Shown here: one piece after another, positions 12,451-20,037 of the stretch
How the letters are laid out: each line of letters starts with the position of its first letter
Position numbering within the stretch: the first letter of the stretch is position 1
IMG/VR virus record: IMGVR_UViG_3300025073_000149
Span: 1-27,401 of that record
Reading direction: 5' to 3' (one strand)
DNA from: a virus
Length of the DNA: 27,401 bases
Program-made: the position numbers and the translations under genes
The notes under the pieces: model-generated
Databases searched by the model: none
What the model was told of the DNA's origin: nothing
What the model saw: the letters and a program-made list of their open reading frames with translations, nothing else

Positions 12451-13149
12451 ATGGCATCAATTTATAGTTTTGAAAATAGGGATGAAAGGATCGAGCGCAT
12501 GCAAAAAGATAACCCCGGAAAGGCTATCGAGCTTTGTACTGTGGTCGTGGATTCTATGTTTGATAAAAAGAGAAGCCTAATTGAATCTAAAATACCAGAA
12601 CGATTTAAAAATGCTTCAATAAAAGACCTTGGTTATAATTCCGTGGCTGTTAATCGAGCAATTTCAGAGATGCTTAAACCTCCTGAAGAAAATGACAAAG
12701 TTGGGACTATTTTCTGCGGCCCGGCTGGTAGTGGCAAAACCCATGCGGCCTATGCTGTGATTCATGAGTTGATTAAACAAAATCCTGAAATGGTGGCTTA
12801 TATGACCACTTATTCTGAAGCTTTTTCTACCATCAAAAATGAATTTTTTAATGGATCCTATGATGATTTAAATTCCGTTTGGAGCAAATTAAATAACACC
12901 TCTGGAATGTTTAATGGGATTCTTTTTATTGATGATATTTCATCTAAGGCTCTTACTGAATTTGAGTTGGATAAACTAATGATGTTTCTAGAGCGGCGCT
13001 TCAACTCATTTTTACCTTTTATTTTAACCACAAATGTAAAGCAAGAAAATTTTAAGTCAGTCTTTGGAGAAAGATTGGCATCGAGATTGTTTGGGTATTG
13101 CACAATAGTGGAATTTTTAGATCGGGATAAGAGATTAAGTGTTGATTAA
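12451..13149 (+). CDS. DnaC/IstB-like AAA+ helicase loader
   Basis: A 232-residue ATPase that would load the replicative helicase on the origin. Walker A is GPAGSGKT (90-97), Walker B ILFIDD (157-162), sensor 1 is FILTTN (190-195), and ERLASRLF (207-214) holds the arginine finger region. I place the start at 12451 (AAATAAATATATG), 4 bases after the initiator stop, rather than at an upstream ATG inside that gene. Its partner is presumably the primase-helicase at 14037-15773. Confidence 0.88.
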   Translation: MASIYSFENRDERIERMQKDNPGKAIELCTVVVDSMFDKKRSLIESKIPERFKNASIKDLGYNSVAVNRAISEMLKPPEENDKVGTIFCGPAGSGKTHAAYAVIHELIKQNPEMVAYMTTYSEAFSTIKNEFFNGSYDDLNSVWSKLNNTSGMFNGILFIDDISSKALTEFELDKLMMFLERRFNSFLPFILTTNVKQENFKSVFGERLASRLFGYCTIVEFLDRDKRLSVD

Positions 13150-13153
13150 AAAT

Positions 13154-14047
13154 ATGAATAATTTAACTGAAAAAATATCTAAAAAGGAATATTTTAGAGA
13201 ATACTATAAAAAAAATAAGAAAAGTATTTCGTTAAAACAAAAAGAGTATCAAATAAAAAATGAGAAAAGTATTTCATTATATCAAGGAGAATACCGTATG
13301 AAAAATAAGGCAAGCGCTTTACTATATAATAAAGAATATTATATAAAAAATAAGGAAAATATTTTATTACAAAAGGGGGAATATTATGCAAAAAATAAGG
13401 AAAATATTTTATTAAATGGAAAAGAATATTATAAAAAAAATATAACAAAAATCTCACTACGTGATAAAAAATATTATATAAAAAATAAGGAAAATATTTT
13501 ATTAAGATATAAAAAATGGTGTATAAGAAATAGAGCAAGAATTTCATTAAATGGTAGGGAATATTGTAGAAAAAATAAGATAACTATTTTATTAAAACAA
13601 AAAGAATATTATGTAAACAACAGGGAAAAAGTTTTATCATATCATAAAGAATATTATGTAAAAAATAAAGAAAATCTTTTATTAGAAAGCTATAAGTATA
13701 AAAAATTAAAATTAAAAACAAATATTCAGTTTAAATTAGCTGATGCGCTGAGAAATCGTTTATATAACGCAATAAAGAGGGGTTATAAGGCAGGGTCTGC
13801 TGTGAGGGATTTAGGTTGTACGATAGATGAATTAAAAATATGGATTGAGAATAAATTTCAACCAGGAATGAGTTGGGATAATTGGGCTTATCGTGGATGG
13901 CATATTGATCATAAATTAGCTTTAGCTAATTTTGATTTAACTAGTAGGGAACAATTTTTAATAGCTTGCCATTATACAAACCTACAACCGATGTGGTGGG
14001 ATGAAAATATTAGAAAAAGTAATAAAACGGATTATTATGGAAAATAA
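13154..14047 (+). CDS. HNH endonuclease with 15-residue repeat array
   Basis: A 297-residue protein. The N-terminal 185 residues are about eleven copies of a 15-residue unit (KEYYIKNKENILLxx). The C-terminal 110 residues hold a conserved HNH-like nuclease: GCTIDELKIWIENKFQPGM, then WHIDHKLALANF, and HYTNLQPMWWDEN, in which His-Ile-Asp-His and the late Asn are the metal and catalytic residues. It splits the loader and primase-helicase genes and overlaps the latter by 11 bases, as free-standing homing endonucleases in phage replication modules do. The repeats are likely a long basic DNA-contacting helix. Confidence 0.85.
   Translation: MNNLTEKISKKEYFREYYKKNKKSISLKQKEYQIKNEKSISLYQGEYRMKNKASALLYNKEYYIKNKENILLQKGEYYAKNKENILLNGKEYYKKNITKISLRDKKYYIKNKENILLRYKKWCIRNRARISLNGREYCRKNKITILLKQKEYYVNNREKVLSYHKEYYVKNKENLLLESYKYKKLKLKTNIQFKLADALRNRLYNAIKRGYKAGSAVRDLGCTIDELKIWIENKFQPGMSWDNWAYRGWHIDHKLALANFDLTSREQFLIACHYTNLQPMWWDENIRKSNKTDYYGK
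13170..13690 (+). repeat. 45-bp coding repeat array (about 11 units)
   Basis: The array encodes the KEYYxKNKENILLxx repeats. Some units are nearly identical in DNA (for example around 13345, 13390 and 13480, sharing AAAAAATAAGGAAAATATTT), while others have drifted. It is extremely A-rich on the plus strand, unlike the flanking genes, and prone to copy-number change. Confidence 0.7.
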
Positions 14048-15773
14048 GGATAAAATGATTCAATTGGCGCTTATTTACCTTTCTCGTGGGTGGTCTATTA
14101 TTCCTGTGGGGAATAACAAAATTCCACTAGTTACATGGAAAAAATTTCAAACGCAAAGGGCTACTCCTGAGGAATTTTTGATGTGGTGGGACCAATATCC
14201 TGAAGCCCAGATTGGAATAGTCACTGGGCGCATATCAAACCTAGTTGTCATCGATGCTGAAGCTGATGGTGACTTGGATTTTATTAAAGATGAAACATAT
14301 ACAGTAAAAACAGGAGGTGGCGGAAAACATTGGTATCTGACCTACGAGCCAGAATTTAAAAACTCCGTAAGAGTTTTTCCTCATATCGATCAACGTGGGG
14401 AGGGGGGCTACGTTGTCGCCGCAGGCTCAACTTCTACAAAAGGCGCCTACACAGTGATAAATGACCTACCTGTAGCCAAGATGTCGAAAAACACTAAAAA
14501 ACTCTTCCTAGAGGCTCTCAAGGCGTCAAGGAATGTTTTACCGTGGTACGCAACCTCTGGACAATCTCCTTACCCCAAAATGTCTGAAAGTGGTTTGGAT
14601 TATCAGGGAAGCGGGGAAGGTGGTCGTAATGATGCGATGACAAAGTTCGCAGGCTCTATCCACGCAAAATTGCATCCCAGTTTATGGGCAACTATCGGCT
14701 GGCAAATGTTTGAAGCGGCTAATTCAAAAAATAGTCCTTCATTATCTTCATATGAGGTGCGCACAATTTGGAATTCCATTGGCCAAAAAGAAGTTCGGGC
14801 TAATCCCTACGGCAGAGATTATTCACAAAGTGTTTCAGGGAATAAGACTTGGGGGCCAGCACCAGAAGGAGAAAAAGGGGAGAAGCAGTTAGATGATTCC
14901 CATTCTGAATCAAATAATGCTCCGGCTGAATCAGATCCCAAAGAATCACTGCACGCATCGGAAGTTGCCGACCTTCAGATTATTGATTCAGAAAATTTTT
15001 TTCCCCTAGATATGAAGCCCTTTGATGATGTTTTATTAGGTGGTTTTTCCCTAGGCGATGTGGTGATTGTGGCTGGACAGACGGGTTGCGGAAAAACCAC
15101 AATTATGCAAGATTGGTCAGTGACATTGTCTTCTGGAGGGCAAACAAAACGAGAAAAATTACCAAGCCTTTGGTTTTCTTATGAAGTTTTAGCTAGGCCA
15201 TTATGGCAAAAATTCCAGATTATGGGGGCGGATATAAACACGCCAATATACATGCCACGGTTCAATGAATCCGGGGATACAGAATGGGTTGTTGACGTTA
15301 TAGAAAAAGCTATAGTAAAATGGGGAATCAAGGTTGTTTGCATAGATCATTTGGGGTTTTTACGAGCACCTAAGGGGAATTATTCTAATGCAGCGGATGC
15401 AATTACGGAGACAGTTCGTGCTTTAAAACGATTGGCAATTAAACGAGGATTGATTATTCTACTTCCGGTTCATGTGCGCAAAACCAATGCCAAGATTCCT
15501 GATTTAAATGATATAAGAAGTAGTTTAGGTATTGCTCAAGAAGCGGATACAGTATTTTTTATCGGACGAGAAAAAGATGATTTTGGACTTTCAACTAATC
15601 AATCTAAAATTTGGCTAATTAAAAACCGCAAAACAGGAGTTTCAACAAGTGCAGTATTCGACTTTGCCTTTGGAAGATTTTACTATGACGCCGATAGTGA
15701 TAAAAAATCCGAATCTAGTCAAAATTCTGATGCGGTAGCTGCATTAAAAGCGTATGATGATTGGGTAAAATAG
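14037..15773 (+). CDS. Primase-polymerase/DnaB-like helicase fusion
   Basis: A 578-residue replication protein. Residues 5-160 are a bifunctional primase/polymerase domain: acidic motif VVIDAEAD (70-77), GGGGKHWYL (93-101) and RGEGGYVVAAGS (120-131). Residues 195-255 look like a primase C-terminal linker domain. From about 322 there is a RecA-type helicase core: FDDVLLGGFSLGDVVIVAG, Walker A GQTGCGKTT (347-355), Walker B VVCIDHLGFL, and the loop with RSSLGIAQEADTVFFIGR. It would unwind DNA and make primers. The start at 14037 overlaps the HNH stop; tRNA-Thr begins at the last base of its stop codon. Confidence 0.92.
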   Translation: MENKDKMIQLALIYLSRGWSIIPVGNNKIPLVTWKKFQTQRATPEEFLMWWDQYPEAQIGIVTGRISNLVVIDAEADGDLDFIKDETYTVKTGGGGKHWYLTYEPEFKNSVRVFPHIDQRGEGGYVVAAGSTSTKGAYTVINDLPVAKMSKNTKKLFLEALKASRNVLPWYATSGQSPYPKMSESGLDYQGSGEGGRNDAMTKFAGSIHAKLHPSLWATIGWQMFEAANSKNSPSLSSYEVRTIWNSIGQKEVRANPYGRDYSQSVSGNKTWGPAPEGEKGEKQLDDSHSESNNAPAESDPKESLHASEVADLQIIDSENFFPLDMKPFDDVLLGGFSLGDVVIVAGQTGCGKTTIMQDWSVTLSSGGQTKREKLPSLWFSYEVLARPLWQKFQIMGADINTPIYMPRFNESGDTEWVVDVIEKAIVKWGIKVVCIDHLGFLRAPKGNYSNAADAITETVRALKRLAIKRGLIILLPVHVRKTNAKIPDLNDIRSSLGIAQEADTVFFIGREKDDFGLSTNQSKIWLIKNRKTGVSTSAVFDFAFGRFYYDADSDKKSESSQNSDAVAALKAYDDWVK

Positions 15774-15843
15774 CCTTGCTAGTTAAATGGTATAACAGTT
15801 GCTTTGTAAGCATCAATTCGGGGTCCAATTCCTCGGCTAGGCT
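15773..15843 (+). tRNA. tRNA-Thr (TGT)
   Basis: Acceptor GCCTTGC/GCTAGGC (one mismatch), D stem GTTA/TAAC, anticodon stem with loop TTTGTAA giving anticodon TGT, and a T arm CGGGG-TCCAATT-CCTCG. One T-T mismatch is in the anticodon stem. CCA is not encoded. Its first base is the last base of the primase-helicase stop, so it must be cut from that message. Confidence 0.85.
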
Positions 15844-16033
15844 CAGATAAGTATGCTCCGGTTGAATAATATACAGCATCTGAATAAAATTAATTTTACC
15901 AAGCATATCGGTATCCTGGTTAACTTGAAATATTAGGACTCTGGGATATGCGTATTTAGGATAAGGCTGGCTTCAATGCCAATTTCGGGCGAAACCGTTC
16001 AATTTTTAGGGAGTAGCCCGAACTGCTTTTTTT
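15844..16033 (+). ncRNA. Structured RNA behind tRNA-Thr
   Basis: A gene-free tail of the replication transcript. It has CAGAT..ATCTG just after the tRNA, GCATATC (15903-15909) with GATATGC (15945-15951) enclosing a TCCT..AGGA pair, and a terminator at the end. CTTCAATGCCAAT (15971-15983) echoes a sequence behind tRNA-His. It could be a small RNA released by tRNA processing. No family recognised. Confidence 0.4.
15984..16033 (+). terminator. Terminator of the replication transcript
   Basis: A 7-bp stem TTCGGGC (15984-15990) with GCCCGAA (16016-16022), followed by CTGC and seven T. The 25-base loop is long but can fold partly. Confidence 0.6.
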
Positions 16034-16074
16034 CCACCGGGTGAATTATTCGTTATCTGGTTAGTTATTGTCAA

Positions 16075-16106
16075 AAAAAATCCCGCTTTTTTAAGGCGGG
16101 TTTTTG
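16075..16106. terminator. Bidirectional terminator
   Basis: CCCGC (16083-16087) pairs with GCGGG (16096-16100), with A-rich sequence on the left and a T tract on the right. It can stop transcripts from both sides at the junction of the convergent gene blocks. Confidence 0.75.
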
Positions 16107-16209
16107 ATTTGGAAATTTTGGGAATTTTCAAATTCCTTAGTTATTATTTAAAATTTTAAAAAAAAGTAAATTTTTCAATTTCATTAGTTGTTATTTATAT
16201 TTTTAAAAA

Positions 16210-16236
16210 AAAAGCCTCGCTGGTCGGGCGAGGCTT
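16210..16236 (-). terminator. Terminator of the large minus-strand operon
   Basis: A perfect 9-bp stem AAGCCTCGC/GCGAGGCTT with a 7-base loop. Read on the minus strand it is followed by nine T, a strong intrinsic terminator right after the last gene (16255-16806). Confidence 0.85.
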
Positions 16237-16254
16237 AATTCTTTTGTTTTTATT

Positions 16255-16806
16255 TTACCAACTGGATGAATAATAAAAGTCTCCATTATTTGCATCTTTT
16301 AAAGCTTCTTTTATTATTTTAATTGTATTTTCTATGTCTTGGATGTAATATTGGTCGTATTCTGTGTTACCGAAGAAACATCCTGATTCTGTTGGTAGTA
16401 ATTTCTTGGCAATTAAAGGATTTTTGATGTATTTTCCGTCTTCCATAATCGGTTCCATTTTCCCATTTTCGTAGCGTTCTCCGTTTTTAATTTTTCCTTT
16501 AATTAATATTGATGATTTTAATACTGTTTCACATAGTTTGAGCAAGTCTTCTAGGTTTTCTTTTGAAACATAATATTCTTTACAGTTATCATTTCCTTTT
16601 TGGATATTTTTTACAAACCATTTATGGATGGCATTGGCTTTTCGCCATTGTCCCATATCTTCTGTTATTTCTGATATTCTTTCTTTTTTAATGTTTTTTG
16701 CTTCTTTTCCTCCTATTTTTATTATTACTTCTTTTTTTTCCTCTGGTTTTTCAAAATTCCAGTTTTTTACGTAAGTTTTTTTGGTTAAGTATTGATCTAG
16801 TCCCAT
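16255..16806 (-). CDS. Conserved phage protein of unknown function, 183 aa
   Basis: The start MGLDQYLTKKTYVKNW, the centre MGQWRKANAIHKWFVKNIQ with NCKEYYVS, and the end LLPTESGCFFGNTEYDQYY form a pattern recurring in many tailed-phage genomes, with no settled function. The invariant-looking Trp, His, Cys and Tyr residues suggest a compact enzyme-like fold, but no reaction can be given. It is the last gene of the minus-strand block, just before the terminator. Confidence 0.8.
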   Translation of the reverse strand: MGLDQYLTKKTYVKNWNFEKPEEKKEVIIKIGGKEAKNIKKERISEITEDMGQWRKANAIHKWFVKNIQKGNDNCKEYYVSKENLEDLLKLCETVLKSSILIKGKIKNGERYENGKMEPIMEDGKYIKNPLIAKKLLPTESGCFFGNTEYDQYYIQDIENTIKIIKEALKDANNGDFYYSSSW

Positions 16807-16831
16807 ATAGTTTATTTATTAATTATTAATA

Positions 16832-17032
16832 TTACATTTTGGGCATATTTTTATATGTCTCTACATTGTCTTTAATTTCTTCTTCTTTTTCTATTTTATC
16901 AATCCAATTTTCGATTTGTTTTATTTCATCCCAATATTCGCTGTTTTTATTCCAAAATCCCCATTCATAATAAATTCTATCTTTTAATGCTTTTGTAATA
17001 GTTTTTAATGCTTTATAAGTTTCTTTGTCCAT
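16832..17032 (-). CDS. Hypothetical protein, 66 aa
   Basis: An acidic, helical protein (MDKETYKALKTITKALKDRI..IENWIDKIEKEEEIKDN) likely to form a helical pair. The leader is AAATATATG. No motif recognised. Confidence 0.6.
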   Translation of the reverse strand: MDKETYKALKTITKALKDRIYYEWGFWNKNSEYWDEIKQIENWIDKIEKEEEIKDNVETYKNMPKM

Positions 17033-17041
17033 ATATTTTGG

Positions 17042-17530
17042 TTAATAATTAATACAATGGTCTTCTAGTTTACCTTTTTGCATTTTGCTTATGCCTTTAA
17101 ATGCCATTCCTGGTTCGTCATAATCTAGAAAGAAAACTAGTTTTGGATATTTTTTGGATATTTGTCTGAATCCTTCTAATGGCGGTCCCCAAGGTGAGTC
17201 GAATTCATAGATTAATTCATCTTCATTGTTATCCATGAATTCACATTTTATATCCCATTTTATTCCCCAGTTTTTTATCGCCCAATCATACCAATTGTCT
17301 GTTCCATATTTTAGTTTTAAGGCTAAATTTTGAATTTTTTTCTTTTTGTCTGGAGGTGATTGAGTTCCTTCTAGTCCTTTTGGTAATGGTAAGAATTTAG
17401 TTAAAGATAGTTTGTTTTTTTTGTTTTGAGCTTTTTTCTTGAATTTTTGTAGGATTTTTTCTTCTCCTTTGACTTTTAGTGTATTGGTGCACCAATTCGG
17501 GATATTTTTGTTGTATCTAACATTATTCAT
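17042..17530 (-). CDS. YubB/Api92-like ferredoxin-fold protein
   Basis: A 162-residue protein with PNWCTNTLKVKGEE at the N-terminus, DWAIKNWGIKWD in the middle, YEFDSPWGPPLEGFRQISKKYP, and LDYDEPGMAFKGI. This is the pattern of the DUF1281/YubB (Api92-like) family found on phages and plasmids, with a ferredoxin-like fold and no proven function. It is truncated neither end. Confidence 0.8.
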   Translation of the reverse strand: MNNVRYNKNIPNWCTNTLKVKGEEKILQKFKKKAQNKKNKLSLTKFLPLPKGLEGTQSPPDKKKKIQNLALKLKYGTDNWYDWAIKNWGIKWDIKCEFMDNNEDELIYEFDSPWGPPLEGFRQISKKYPKLVFFLDYDEPGMAFKGISKMQKGKLEDHCINY

Positions 17531-17590
17531 ATTTGACTATATGCCTAATGTGTGATAATATTAATTTATTAATTATTTAATTTAATTTAT

Positions 17591-18004
17591 ATGAAGGTTA
17601 ATGATTTAATTTATGCTGCTGGTTTTATTGATGGTGAAGGCTGTATTACTACTGCTACTTCTAATTTTAGACTTACTATTTCGAGTACAGATAGGGATAT
17701 TTTATTTTGGTTTAAGAGTACTTTTGGTGGTAATGTTAATGATCAACATGTCCCAAAAAATCCTAATCATAATATTGCTTGGAAGTGGATTTTGTGTTCA
17801 AAAAGGGAATTACATTTATTTCTTAAAGCTATTTTTCCTTATTTGAAGCTTAAGGGATCTCAAGCAAAAGTTGTTATTGATTTTTTTGATAAATATCCCA
17901 ATTCTTTTGATTGTAGAAGATTTAGGAAACAACATAATAATGATTATATTATTTCTAAATTACAATTAAAGTCTTTTAAGACAGATAAGCATGTATTTAA
18001 TTAG
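17591..18004 (+). CDS. LAGLIDADG homing endonuclease
   Basis: A 137-residue protein with a single LAGLIDADG motif, AAGFIDGEGCI (residues 9-19), whose Asp/Glu coordinate the catalytic metal. One motif per chain means it should work as a homodimer. It is on the strand opposite to all neighbours, with its own ATTTAATTTATATG leader, and its stop overlaps the end of the gene at 17997. This is a typical insertion of a free-standing selfish nuclease. Confidence 0.88.
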   Translation: MKVNDLIYAAGFIDGEGCITTATSNFRLTISSTDRDILFWFKSTFGGNVNDQHVPKNPNHNIAWKWILCSKRELHLFLKAIFPYLKLKGSQAKVVIDFFDKYPNSFDCRRFRKQHNNDYIISKLQLKSFKTDKHVFN

Positions 18005-18185
18005 CTAATTCTTCTAGATAATTATTGACATTTTGGTAATGTATTTCTGTTGGATGTATTTGTTCTATTTTTTTGTATGTTTCATGGTCTATTTTATCTG
18101 CTAGATTAAACATGCATCCTCCATTGTAATTATCTTTGAACCAATTTTTTAATAATTTTTTTTGTTTTGAGGTTAGATTTCTCAT
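17997..18185 (-). CDS. Hypothetical protein, 62 aa
   Basis: The frame starts MRNLTSKQKKLLKNWFKDN and ends YQNVNNYLEELAN. Small proteins of this RNLTxKQKKLL type occur in large phages; function unknown. It starts 56 bases inside the upstream gene, in another frame, and its 3' end runs into the homing endonuclease by 8 bases. Confidence 0.6.
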   Translation of the reverse strand: MRNLTSKQKKLLKNWFKDNYNGGCMFNLADKIDHETYKKIEQIHPTEIHYQNVNNYLEELAN

Positions 18186-18537
18186 GTTTTTTATTTAATT
18201 TAATTTTTTCTTTGAGGAAGTTTTTGTAGTTTTTTTCATGGTTTTTAATGAAGTAGTTAACTTTGTTTCTTAATTCGTTGGCTGTTCGAGTATTAGATGC
18301 TTTTTTCTCAATCTCTGTTTTAATTAATTCTGTCCATAGTGCGGCGTGTTGATCCTCTGATACTATTCCTAAATTATAGGATGTATTGCCCATTGGATTT
18401 TCTAAAGATAAAGACCATTTTTCTTTTTCTATTTTTTGGCAAAGTATCCAATTTGTTGTTCCGTATATTGTATGGACCATCAAGCCTTTTTCTCCATATT
18501 TGGTTATGTGATTTGCTAATCTTTGTATGTTCTTCAT
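18130..18537 (-). CDS. Hypothetical protein, 135 aa
   Basis: The N-terminal half (VHTIYGTTNWILCQKI..WSLSLENPMG) looks like a small mixed fold, and the C-terminal half is a long lysine-rich coiled-coil-like helix. Its ATG overlaps the stop of the VWA gene by 4 bases, so it is coupled to the VWA/MoxR pair and may be a third partner. No family recognised. Confidence 0.65.
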   Translation of the reverse strand: MKNIQRLANHITKYGEKGLMVHTIYGTTNWILCQKIEKEKWSLSLENPMGNTSYNLGIVSEDQHAALWTELIKTEIEKKASNTRTANELRNKVNYFIKNHEKNYKNFLKEKIKLNKKHEKSNLKTKKIIKKLVQR

Positions 18538-20024
18538 GGTGATTTTTTGATAGAAGCTTTGAGAATATCTATGAAAGCTTTACCGATTAATTTTGGATTA
18601 TGTGTGTCTTTTATTGTTATATTTTTTTCTCTTCCAAATGTTTCATCCATATAACTTCTGCAACTTTCCTGCCCAATTGTTATTCCCAAGCATTCTATTC
18701 CTTTATTTACGGCTTTTTTATGGGCTTCTTTCATACTCCATAAATCACTAGAACCATCTGTCAAAACAATCATTATTTTTCTTTCAGCTTTTACGTTATT
18801 TAATTCTTGGGTGCAACTTTCAATGGCTTTGTGTATGTTTGTGTTTGCATTTTCAGCTTTAATTAGACCTTCTTGGTCTGCCATTGTTTCCCATCGTATT
18901 TGTGCTTTTGACATTGGGGCTATTGTTATAGCTTTTGCTCCAAAGATTATCATGCTTCTAGGTACATTCGCATAACGCAATGCTTCTCCTACCATTTGCA
19001 TTGAAGTCATGGCGTAACTGGCCGCACTATTTTCACTATTTCCATGAAACATTGATCTTGAAACATCTGAAGCAATGGCAAAGGCGTAGCTTTGATTGCT
19101 TTTAATAATTCTTTTGGTAAATGGATTTCTGTCTTTTATGATTTTTATGCGGACAAATCTTTTGGCTAATAATTTTCCAGTTCTATATCTGCCTCCAAAT
19201 TCCATGGAATTGTTTCTCTTGAGTATACTTCTTAATTGTTTGCCTATTTGGTTGGCCTGGTCTCCTATTTCTCCAATATATTCCAATTCTGTTGACATAT
19301 TTTCCTCTCCTTTCCACCCTGTTGCTGCTTTTAATTGACTAATAAGTTTTCCTTTAGTTTTTTCCTGATCTTTATCTTCTGTGGCTCTTCCATCTTGGTT
19401 GTTTTGTTGCATTTCTCTTTTTTCATCTTCAGTTAAGGCCCCAGCTTCTTTGAGAAGAAGCTTGACTATTTCATTGACTATTGGCAGTAGGTCTTTGGTG
19501 GCTTTTCTTTCAAGAATTTCTTTTCTATTTTTTGCCATTATTTTTGCTACTTTATTGCCTAATATTTCATATGGCAATATTCCTGTGGCGTATCCTCTAT
19601 TCCAAAATCTGGCTGCGGCATATAATAAGGCTTTTTCATGGACTGATGTATCTTTCATTTTGGGTAGCATTTTTACCAATGTATCTAAGACTTCTTCTCT
19701 GGTTGATTCTAATATTTCTCCGGCATTGGGATAATCATCTTTGATAATGTTTTCAATTGAGATATCTTCTATCATATTCATGGTGGTGAAGGTTATTTCT
19801 TGGTTGGTTGGTGGGAAATTTACTTCAGTTGTGTAATGGATATGTGCTGTTTCGTGAAGCAACAACCCGAGGATATGCTCCTCGGGTAGGCTGTAGATAT
19901 CTTTTTTTGAATAGAAGACAATTCTGTCTTTGATATTGGCTGACCAGCCCCTGCCTTCTTGAAATTTGATTTTATGTTCTTTGGATAGCATTTCTGCAAC
20001 TTTTTGGAATTCTACAAGTTTCAT
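18534..20024 (-). CDS. VWA-domain protein with HExxH motif (CobT-like partner)
   Basis: A 496-residue protein. The N-terminal part has LLLHETAHIHY (HExxH at 57-61) and NMIEDISIENII (83-94), a zinc-peptidase-like site. A charged linker (about 200-240) follows, then a C-terminal VWA domain with a full MIDAS: DVSRS (Asp320, Ser322, Ser324), Thr395 and Asp423 in LTDGSSD. Such proteins pair with MoxR/CobS ATPases to insert metals or remodel proteins. The partner ATPase lies 13 bases upstream. The pairing of a HExxH region and VWA in one chain is also seen in phage CobT-like proteins. The target here is unknown. Confidence 0.88.
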   Translation of the reverse strand: MKLVEFQKVAEMLSKEHKIKFQEGRGWSANIKDRIVFYSKKDIYSLPEEHILGLLLHETAHIHYTTEVNFPPTNQEITFTTMNMIEDISIENIIKDDYPNAGEILESTREEVLDTLVKMLPKMKDTSVHEKALLYAAARFWNRGYATGILPYEILGNKVAKIMAKNRKEILERKATKDLLPIVNEIVKLLLKEAGALTEDEKREMQQNNQDGRATEDKDQEKTKGKLISQLKAATGWKGEENMSTELEYIGEIGDQANQIGKQLRSILKRNNSMEFGGRYRTGKLLAKRFVRIKIIKDRNPFTKRIIKSNQSYAFAIASDVSRSMFHGNSENSAASYAMTSMQMVGEALRYANVPRSMIIFGAKAITIAPMSKAQIRWETMADQEGLIKAENANTNIHKAIESCTQELNNVKAERKIMIVLTDGSSDLWSMKEAHKKAVNKGIECLGITIGQESCRSYMDETFGREKNITIKDTHNPKLIGKAFIDILKASIKKSP

Positions 20025-20037
20025 TTTTTTAATTTTA

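Noticed and set aside
13194-13547. Membrane protein on the minus strand
   Set aside because: It is the antisense of the HNH repeat array; the hydrophobic F/Y/L runs come from complementing A-rich codons.
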